Assembly: GCF_000464535.1 (NCBI RefSeq)
Contig: NW_006916325.1
Coordinates: 229,052-293,051 of the forward strand
Reading direction: 5' to 3'
Source: Endocarpon pusillum Z07020
Lineage: Eukaryota; Ascomycota; Eurotiomycetes; Verrucariales; Verrucariaceae
Length of the DNA: 64,000 nucleotides
Part shown: positions 33,444 through 42,029 of the stretch, one piece after another
Layout of the letters: every line of letters starts with the position of its first letter
How positions within the stretch are numbered: the stretch's first letter is position 1
Position numbers and translations under genes: made by a program
Notes under the pieces: generated by a model
The model's input: only the letters and a program-made list of their open reading frames with translations
Told to the model about the DNA's origin: nothing
Databases searched by the model: none

Positions 33444-35182
33444 ATGTCGTTGAATTTGCATCTACGCTCAGAACGTAAAGTCTTCCTCTGTTTGACAATA
33501 CACAGTCACTGATGCTCCTCTAGTTGGGAAACTGCTTGAACATAGGTTAGCAAATTCTTTCAAAGACAGTCCGAGGTCTTCCAATACCAATGCAGGACTG
33601 TTGAGGGTGCAGTGCTACCTGTCACTGCATCCAAGACGTTGTCTCATTTCCTTCAATTAGCAGTTGTTGACACTGCGGACAGATCCGCTCTGACTCCCTC
33701 AACCACAAAAGCTCTCATTGATGCCGGCTACAAAATCAATGTTGAGCGGAGTCCTCAAAGAATCTTCGATGACATGGAATACGAGGAAGTGGGAGCCACA
33801 TTAGTACCAGAGAACACTTGGCGTGATGCCCCTGAGGACAACATCATCATTGGTCTCAAGGAGCTGCCAGTCGAGACGTGTGAGTTAATTGAATGTATAA
33901 GAATTCTCTAGATGACAGCTGACGTCTCGATAGTCCCTCTTAAGCACGTACATGTCCAATTCGCCCACTGTTACAAGCAACAAGCAGGATGGGAAAAGGT
34001 TCTTGCTAGATTTGCTCGCGGAAACGGAGTTCTTCTAGACCTCGAATTTCTGACCGACTCGAACGGAAGGAGAGTGGCAGTATGATATATCTCCTCTTTC
34101 AGATGTTCTGCGTGGATACTAAGTTTGAAATCTTGAAGGCATTTGGGTATCACGCTGGGTTCGCTGGGTATGTCACCTTTATACCTTCTTTCTGCTGTCT
34201 AAAGTGCAGTTCTATGTGGAACTGCACCTGGGACAGCGTATCAGTACTTGACAAACTTCTAAAGGAGTACTCGCTGATTATTTGGATTGAACAGGGCAGC
34301 CTTGGCAATCGAGAACTGGTAAAATCCCCATGGACTCTCAAAATTTCCTTTTCTGGCTTGCTAGGAGTGTCCAGAGACTGCCTACGGTGTATTGCAGCAC
34401 TGAAACAGTGCCCCAGCACCCCAAAGCTTCTCAAATAGATAAACTGACCCAGAGCGTCATAGGGCATGGCAAATCAACCACAAGGACCAGCCACTTCCCT
34501 CTGTGTCATCGTATCCCAACGAGGACGACTTGATCGCCGACGTTAAAAAGGCTATCGCACAAGGAACCGAGAAGACCGGCAAGGCACCAAAAGTGCTTAT
34601 TATTGGAGCGTTAGGACGTTGTGGTAGTGGTGCAGTTGACCTTTGCTCGAGAGCTGGTGTCCCAACTGAGAACATCCTTAGATGGGATATGGCGGAGACA
34701 GGTAATAAACCACAAGTTAGAATCAAATACGACTGAAATAGCTAACCAGCACTACAGCTAAGGGTGGCCCCTTTCCAGAGATCGTCGAGAGCGACATCTT
34801 CATCAACTGCATATACCTCACTTCCAAGATCCCCAACTTCGTCGATCTACCATCGCTCGACACGCCGAATCGCAAGCTGTCCGTCGTCTGCGACGTCTCC
34901 GCAGACACGACAAACCCAAACAACCCGATCCCCATCTACACGGTCGCAACCACATTCGACAAGCCCACCGTCCCAGTCGAGGTCAAGGGCGAGCCACCAC
35001 TGAGCGTGATCAGCATTGACCATCTGCCGAGCTTGCTGCCCAGAGAGGCCAGTGAGGCCTTCAGCAACGACCTACTGCCGCATCTGTTGCGGCTCAAGGA
35101 TTGGAGGAGCGATCCCGTCTGGGCGCGCGCCGAGAAGCTGTTCCGGGAAAAGGTTTCCACTTTGCCAGAGAGCGAGTTGTGA
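33444..35182 (+). CDS. LYS1: Saccharopine dehydrogenase (NAD+, L-lysine-forming)
   Basis: Eight exons: 33444-33474, 33524-33545, 33683-33879, 33934-34079, 34139-34167, 34295-34318, 34463-34701, 34758-35182; phases close exactly to give 370 aa. It catalyses the last step of fungal lysine synthesis, saccharopine to lysine plus 2-oxoglutarate. Conserved pieces: LEHRSALTPSTTKALIDAGY, VERSPQRIFDDMEYEEVGA, IIGLKELP (catalytic Lys), HVQFAHCYKQQAGWEKVL (catalytic His), LDLEFLTDSNGRRVAAFGYHAGFAG, NAD-binding VLIIGALGRCGSGAVDLC, SVVCDVSADTTNP, and the end DHLPSLLPREASEAFSNDLL. Seven introns, with exons of only 22, 24, 29 and 31 nt, is a high count for a gene this size. No lesion is seen. It is the last housekeeping gene before the accessory island. 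Confidence 0.94.
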
Positions 35183-36196
35183 ATCAGGATTACTGAAATA
35201 AGAATCAGACGGAGTCTTAGTTAGTCAAGGGCCTGAAGACACTGGTATTGTCAAGCCGTATGAGCGCCTCTGGGCCAGTTGTCTTGCATTGAATCCCTGC
35301 TAAATATCTTCCTGCATTCATTTTGGTCAATTTCTAGTGCAATTCCGGTGCAAGATTCGCTATCCGTACATATTGCTACGTATGCTGCTCAATAGATAAT
35401 AATACAACTTGCTTTCTACGCGCCCTCTGCAAAAGTTCAGACATAGTATTTAGCTTACTCGCAACCTGTCTGCTGTAATTGGGGTGGCAGTAAGTAGGAC
35501 AAAGTGTCAGAGGTTTCCGGTAACACCTATCTATGGTCCTCTGGTCTCAAAGCAAGTCCCCGGCACACCGGGGTTGGATAGCTACGAATATACAAGGAAA
35601 ACCCAAAGATTAGCCATCTGGAGTGGGTGATTTAGCTGAATTTCGGACCGACTTCTTTTCGAAACTGCTGCCGCAGGCGAGACCCGTCACGGGGAGGTGA
35701 GAGCGGACACAGAGAATTCATGGCCATGATGATGCTTCCTTCAAGATCAACCCTACAGCGAATCACGGGTTGCTTGACTCGTTCGGAGGCTTGCTGGTCG
35801 CTACTTCACGGGGAAAGCGCTGTTGTAGTAAATGAAGCGTGCGGCAATACAGTATTTAGATTACTCAGCGGGGGTGGATACTTCACCTTCCTTCCGCCTT
35901 AGTTGGACGCAAGTCAGGCTCTATCGACATGTTCCTAAACAAGGTAAATGGTATATATTTTGGGTTATAGGCAAGACATATCGCACCACATGTAAATAGC
36001 CAAGACTGCGGGGCATTACCAGCCCTAACTTACTGCGTAGTTGTACCTGAGGTGAGGAGCCCTTCCGTTGTGATGATGGTAATTTCTGCGCAAATAAAAA
36101 TAGAAATGAATATCATTACGACTAGCACAACTGGTATGTATACCACTGACATTATTATCAACAGATAAGGAAAAATGCTTGCGTGCTTTTTCTGTG
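35183..36196. other. Intergenic start of the accessory island
   Basis: No gene. It contains the left member of a pair of diverged repeats (35249-35465). The rest shows no conserved frame. Confidence 0.55.
35249..35465. repeat. Diverged direct repeat, left copy (possible decayed LTR)
   Basis: It begins TGTCAAGCCGTATGAGCGCC and aligns along its length with 37996-38186, which begins TGTCAAACTATATGAGCGCC. Both later share blocks such as GCTGCTC and ACAACTT followed by TTCTACGC. The copies are heavily diverged. They bracket the tRNA, the tandem array and the miniature LTR element. Confidence 0.55.
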
Positions 36197-36204
36197 AAAA
36201 AAAA
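36197..36204 (-). terminator. RNA polymerase III terminator of the tRNA-Glu gene
   Basis: A run of eight T on the minus strand, about 10 bases after the tRNA 3' end, as expected for Pol III termination. Confidence 0.85.
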
Positions 36205-36214
36205 TTGTAATGAT

Positions 36215-36299
36215 CTCCCGAACCGCGAATCGAACGCGGAGCTGCTCGGTCCATTTTGTGTTTGAGAGCGAGCGATGTTAACCGTTACACCATTCGGGA
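36215..36299 (-). tRNA. tRNA-Glu (anticodon CTC) with a short intron
   Basis: The minus strand folds as a cloverleaf: acceptor arms TCCCGAA and TTCGGGA (7 bp), a short D stem GTG/CAT around TAACGGTTAA, anticodon stem GCTCG/CGAGC, and T stem CCGCG/CGCGG around TTCGATT. The A box (TGGTGTAACGG) and B box (GTTCGATTC) are good. The anticodon loop is 20 nt, so about 13 nt after position 37 is read as an intron, leaving anticodon CTC for GAG codons. A T8 terminator follows. Just upstream, an inverted copy of the D-arm region begins (36305-36324). Confidence 0.85.
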
Positions 36300-36324
36300 T
36301 ATGTTGTAACGGTTAAACATCGCT
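36271..36324. repeat. Inverted repeat formed by the tRNA 5' half and an antisense copy
   Basis: Left arm 36271-36289 lies in the tRNA (D arm and start of the anticodon stem). Right arm 36305-36324 is its reverse complement with one inserted base. The 15-base spacer holds the tRNA acceptor 5' strand. Confidence 0.85.
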
Positions 36325-36345
36325 GGTTAATATATACATATAATA

Positions 36346-36462
36346 AAAACGTATGATGTTAGCAAAAACGTACGATGTTAGCTGAAACGTACGATGTTAG
36401 CAAAAGCGTACGATGTTAGCAAAAACGTACGATGTTAGTAAAAACGGATGATGTTAGTAAAA
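36346..36462. repeat. 19-bp tandem array, about 6 copies, interrupted by the miniature LTR element
   Basis: The unit is close to AAAAACGTACGATGTTAGC. Six diverged copies lie left of the element, and two weaker copies continue directly after it at about 37500-37537. The unit ends in GATGTTAG, which shares TGTTAG with the LTR end. Confidence 0.85.
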
Positions 36463-37499
36463 TGTTAGAATCCCAGGAGAGAACAAAGGCAATAGAACAG
36501 TAGGAGGTTGATGGAATGACTTATCAGGCGCAAGGAACTAGAATCAATCTAAAAGAGGGAGATCTAAGTACCAAATGCTACTCAAAGCTCTTTGATGCGC
36601 AGAAAGACGTAGAACCTTCTTGACAGCTGCCACACAAAGAATCTGCCACACAAGAAAGCTGCTGGATGAGGGAATGATGCAGAATCCATGAGAGTCCTTC
36701 TGGCCCTCATACTGTGCGCTTGGCGGTTATAACAGCATGCCTTCTCCATGGCCTTTCGCTCTCGAAAGGCCCTTGATTCTGTGGATTGTGTGCAAATGCT
36801 GCGTGCGAATGCTGCGTACAAATGTGTAGAGACTCTGTACGAATTCTGCGTGGACGCTGCGGAGGATTCTGCGGAGGATTCTGTAGAGGTTCTGTGTGAA
36901 TTTGGTATAGAATTCTGCAGAGGATTCTGTGTAGATCTTTGATAGATTCTGTGCTGGATTCTGTGCTGGATTCTGTGCTGGGTTCTGTGCTGGGTTCTGT
37001 GTGGATTTTGTGCAGATCCTCTATGAATTCTGTAATGGGTTCTGTGCTGGATTCTGTGCTGGATTCTGTGGTAGATTCTGCGTGAATTTCGCAGAGGATT
37101 TCGCAGAGGAGTTCAAAGAGGATTCTGTAGAAATTCTGCATGGTCTCTGTGGGTTCTGGATTCCGGATTCTGTGGACTAGGACTCTGTTCTATCGGGCTT
37201 GCACTGAGATGGCGCTCAAAATGTTAGGATCCCAGGGGAGTGCAAGGGCAATAGTACAGTAGGAGGTCAATGGAATGACTTATTGAGGGAAAAGAACTAG
37301 AATTCATCTAGAAAAGAGAGAGATCTAAATATCAAGTGCCACTTAAAGCCCTTTGTACGCGTAGAATAACGTAGAACCTTCTTGACAGCTGCCACAAGAG
37401 GAAGCTGCCGCATAAAGAAGCTGCTGGATGAGGGAATGATGTAGAATCCATCAGTCCTCCTGGCCCTCATAACGTGCACCATGCTTGGCGTTCATAACA
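36463..37499. mobile_element. Miniature LTR retroelement (TRIM-like), non-coding
   Basis: Two direct repeats of 272 bp (36463-36734) and 278 bp (37222-37499), each starting TGTTAG and ending TAACA, flank a 487-bp interior. The LTRs are clearly homologous but diverged. The interior has no reverse transcriptase, protease or integrase frame; it is made largely of degenerate 10-15 bp repeats around GGATTCTGTGCT and a hairpin with arms GGCCTTTCG and CGAAAGGCC (36750-36771). I find no convincing primer-binding site or target duplication. It lies about 160 bp upstream of the tRNA gene, as with fungal LTR elements that target Pol III genes. Confidence 0.75.
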
Positions 37500-38905
37500 A
37501 ATGTATAATGTTAGCAAAATGTATGATGTTGCCGGCAATGTGTCAAATTGAATTATTGTGGAACGTTGCTGACTAATCGACGGATTAGTGTGGAAATAGC
37601 AAGTTGTTCTATGTAAATGAGTGCGAAGAGCACGTATTTATACGTACAGATGCTGCGTAGCGTGAAATGCAGATACCAAAAATACATGCGGATCTCATGC
37701 GAAACGCGTATCAGATCTGTAACAAAACGTATATGAAACGCATGGTCAAACGGCGCTCAAACAGTTCAACAATTATATATTCTAAAAAGATAACTGGATC
37801 ACTTACTCCCAATTTCTTGTCTTGATCGAAAGATCAAATCCTACTTACCACTTAGCTTATATCACAATGATATGTTTCTACCAGATCTTGACGCTCAAAA
37901 TTAGCTCTAATCGATATCCCGAATTTTCAATAGTCACCATGTGCCATTCAAGCGCGGATTGAAATCAAGACTTGTTACTTTGCCTGATTATGAGTTGTCA
38001 AACTATATGAGCGCCTATTGCGCCAGGTTTGGTGCGTTTATCCCTGCAAGTTTCCCGCGTTTGATTGGCCAATCTCTACTGCAATCTCACAACTAACTTC
38101 GCTGCTCCTCAATGGACAATACAACTTACTTCTACGCATTCTATCCCCCTCAATCACTGAACGTGGTACTTTTACTTATTGGGAATAGTCTACAGTATTA
38201 GCGAACTAATTCTGCTGCAGTCTTGGCAAGAGAAACATCAAAGTTCATATGCTTCTAAACACTTTTCCGACTGCATCACTCTATTTATTAGGTCGCTTAC
38301 TATGAAACTAGCCCATGCAATAAATCTCAAGATGCTGATTATTTCTACATCCTGAAATTTCTAGAAGTCTTGTTATTTGATAGAGGAAATCTAATATAGA
38401 AATTGTATTCAGAGTATTTTGGTGTTCCTTATGCCAAGGCTGCAGCTGAAGTATTACGCTAAACACGCGATAGTACTACTTATTCCTTATAAGGACTTTC
38501 AGTGACCCAGGAGATAGAACAGTTCAGAGGTGAGCACACTATCCATGTGCACGAATCGTATTGAAAGACAACAAATTATAGCTGGTAGCATTTCAGTAGC
38601 ATCACGTGCCAGTGGCGGTGGCTTTATAGCCAAGCACTGTCACGTGTAATGCCAAGCTTTAGCCTAAATCTCATGGCAGCATCACCGTGCTCAAGTCTTT
38701 ATGCGACTTTGGCCAGCTCAGGCCACTTGAGGTGTCTAGCAGAATGGTTATGCTGTGGATCTTACTTTGGCATACAGGCGCATTGTATCGGTGGTAATAT
38801 CACAGATTCTGAATCCCAAATTGAAAAATCTTGGAGCAGCTCCGGCCGAGTCACAACGCTGAAAACACAGAAGATACCACCCCGAACCTGGCCAAGTTTC
38901 TTGCC
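37500..38905. other. Intergenic A/T-rich sequence with a decayed repeat
   Basis: No gene seen. It holds the tail of the 19-bp array at the left end and the right copy of the diverged repeat (37996-38186). Confidence 0.55.
37996..38186. repeat. Diverged direct repeat, right copy (possible decayed LTR)
   Basis: Partner of 35249-35465, about 2.75 kb away in the same orientation. Confidence 0.55.
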
Positions 38906-41900
38906 TCAAAACGATGTTCCAAGGCATTGCTCGGGCGGCTGATCCCAATCGAATGTATGGAAGATATCTTCGATGTCCATGGAGGGATAGTCAAAATCGG
39001 CAGCAATGTCGAAACTCGGAGTTGAAAGGACTGGCGCTGGGACAGGATTGTTCTCTCCAACGGAAGGTAGTGGAAAACTTACATCCCAGCAAGCCGTGGA
39101 AGGCTCGGCCGCACCATCAGGTTGTGTGAATGAGAGAGGGCTGATATAGTCATCAAATGAGAAATTCGGCGCAATATCATGGGAGAGGGTCTGGCCTGCA
39201 CCAAGTTCCGAACTGCTCTGCCAATCCATGCCGAGAAGTTGTTGTTCAGGCGCTTGTCTGGATGTGACCATCGAGGCCGCGTGATGACGCTGGAGCAGCC
39301 TCAGGGCTGTCAAATGGCCCCCTTTTTTCGCAAACTGCACTGAGTTTTTGTATTGCCGTTCGCCTTCATCGTGGACTGCTGCGCCGGCGTCTAGCAGGAG
39401 CTGAATCATATCTATTCGGCCATGTTCCGCTGCCCCTTCAAGTGCCGTCCGTCCATTCCGCTGAGCACATGGTGCGTTAATATTTGCACCCTTAGACAGC
39501 AAGAGTGAGACAATTGCAGTGTAGCCTCCGATCGAAGCAGCTTGCAACGCTGTCACACCCCCATCTTCGGCGGGCTCATCATTTACCTGCGCACCGTGTT
39601 CAATGAGGATCTTCACCATTGACAACCGACCACTCGCCGCAGCTGCTTGCAGAGCAGTCCGTCCCAACTTGCCTGTCGCGGAGGCAGCGACATTGGCTCC
39701 AGCTTCCAACAGCATTTGTAGGAGGTTTGCCTTCCCATATTCTATGGTTGCAACTAGAGCAGTCTTCACCGGAATTGTCACTACCACTGGTCCACTCGGA
39801 TTTGCACCGCAGCTGAGAAGCTTCATAACGAACTGAGACATGTCTTCATCTTCCCAGAGTCGAATGGCGGTTCCAAAGGCCGTCTCCCCTTGCACGAGAG
39901 AATGCGGCGAACTATCGTGAAAAGGTTGCTTGTAGCTCTTTTGAGAGACGCTATCGGCGGGAATGCCAGCATCCAGCAAAGTCTCAAGGATAGACATTTT
40001 CTTCATCTTAACTGCCATTTGCAGCGCGGTTCCTCCGAAGCCTTTTCTGAATTGACCATACACTAGCTTGTGCTTTTCCAGAAGAGCCTTGACGATCTCG
40101 ATATCAAGCGATTTTTCAACCGCCACAAGAAGTGCTTGAGGATCAAAGGGGTCGGCTCCCATGCTCAGAAGGCGTCGGAAATGAAATGAATTACCAGCTT
40201 TGGCCGCGGCTTCCAGCGCTGTTCGACCGTACAAGCGGGCTGATGGATTATTGATATCGGCGCCACCATCAATAAGACGATGTATGAGCTCATAGTTGTT
40301 GCCCTCTATCGCCTGAGTGAGTGGTGTTTCGCATTCATGGTGCTCTCTGAGAACAACGTTGACGTTTGCACCAGCTATCAGAAGCTTGCTGACTGTTTCT
40401 GCATCGTTCAGACTTATGGCAGCCTGAAGTGCCGTCAATGTTCCGTGTTCGCTAGCTTCGAGGTCAACGTCACACGCTAGTAGCCGCTCCGAGATATTCG
40501 TTAGTTAGGCCTCTTTCAATTGCCATCGTCAAAGCACTCGAACCATGAAAAGGTGGCCACGCGTTGGCGTCCGCGCCCGCATCCAAGAGCATGCAGACAA
40601 TATCTTCATATCTGTTATCGATTGCCGCAGAAAGGGCAGTTTGATCGTCGTAATCGTCGTCCGCATTAAGGGATGCTTGCGCATTCACATCTGCGCCACG
40701 ATCTAGTAGGATAGGCACAAGCTCTAAGTCTCCATACACACATGCCGCTTGTAGAGGCGTATAGAGCCGGAAGCCACGACCCGTTATGACGGGCTTGACT
40801 TCCACTCCGTGCTCAATCAACATCCTCGCAATGCTGTAGTGACCTTCTCGTATGGCAGCAAGAAGAGGATATTCGAGGTTATCCAAGCTTGAGCTAGGAT
40901 CCAGTTCTTGATCGAGCAGAAAACGGACCAGGTCTTCATTGCCACCACGCGCGGCATAATAAACACAATGACTTGTAATCCCCGCTCCTCGATCAAGAAG
41001 GTATTGGAAGACCTTTTCATGGCCAAGATCCGCTGCCCTTTCCAAAACCGTCTTTGGCTCGGGATCTTCAAAGGGTGAAAGGAACCTGCAGTCAAGCGCA
41101 GCTCCAGCTTTAACGAGCTGCTGGACAATATCTGAGATGTTCTCCCTCCTAGAGCACTTGTCCAAGTCCCAAATTCCCCATCGAGCCGGCAATGCCTTGA
41201 TGAGGCAATTTTCCCCTTCTTGAGTCACGAAATCGACTTCTGCCTTATTTTCAAGCAACAGCCGCACAATTTTCGGATTAAGAGAGGCTGCCGCCTCGAG
41301 AAGGGCCGATGTCTGATACTTTTTTTCGTACTCTGATTCGAGAGATACTCCACTCTTTATGAGAAGTTCCACTAGGTCATAATCATCTTTCCTAATAGCG
41401 ACTATCAAAGGCCAGTCTAGGTCTTGTTGGTCCAGGATCTTGTGATGACCATTTGGATCCGCTCCATGTTCGAGCAGGAGCTCCACTACCTCGAAATTGC
41501 CCTTTTTTATTGCGCGGCACAAAGGAGTGGTGATTCCACCATAAAGGCATCGGCACATTTGTGAATTGAGATCGAGTCCAGAGTCCAAGAGCACACGCAG
41601 CAGCTGAAGGTTTCGGAGAGAAATGGCTTCTTGAAATAGCTTCTCCCCCAATGCTTCCGTTGATGGACCTGGGACGCATAGGATCTTGCCGATTATGTGT
41701 TCAGCCTTTGTTGCTTCAATTAGGCGAACCATGAACTTAGTGACATTCGCTTCATCGGACCCGAAGGAGTTAGAGGCGAGAAAGGTGAGTAGCATCAAAA
41801 TCTCAGAAGCGGCCTTAGCAGAACGCGAATCCCTGACCTGACATGATCGAGTATCTGCCAAAATGAGTTCTGTGTAATCAGAATTTATCAGGACCGGGCC

Positions 41901-42029
41901 ATCTGCAAGCCAGGTGTTGCCTTCCAAAACTTGCGAGACTCCTGGAAGGATCTTGACACGAATTTCCTCCCAAAATGCATCAGGAACTTGAAGGCTAACG
42001 CTTGCATCGCCACCGACATTGGGTGGCAC
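38906..42029 (-). pseudogene. Ankyrin-repeat protein gene with a 4-bp frameshift and no visible start codon
   Basis: Two long frames make one protein: 42029-40470 and 40509-38906. The N-terminal 120 residues are non-repeat and helical. More than ten ankyrin repeats follow (for example GGITTPLCRAIKKGNFEVVE, RTALQAAAASGRLSMVKIL, GVTALQAASIGGYTAIVSLL), then a C-terminal tail ending DIEDIFHTFDWDQPPEQ. The layout resembles fungal Clr5/ankyrin proteins, but no Clr5 domain is seen. Between ERG and SERLLACDVDLEA the minus strand reads CTAACTAA (plus-strand TTAGTTAG, 40501-40508); deleting one CTAA restores continuous ankyrin sequence. The 5' end has GTG but no ATG before an in-frame TAG, so a first exon is missing or lost. 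Such proteins are often accessory and linked to non-self recognition in fungi; role here unknown. Confidence 0.72.

Noticed and set aside
36707..37141. 144-codon minus-strand frame rich in Thr-Glu-Ser repeats
   Set aside because: It spans the LTR border and the degenerate repeats of the miniature element; the repeat period explains it.
36463..37499. Target-site duplication for the miniature LTR element
   Set aside because: The five flanking bases (TAAAA and AATGT) do not match, so none is claimed.
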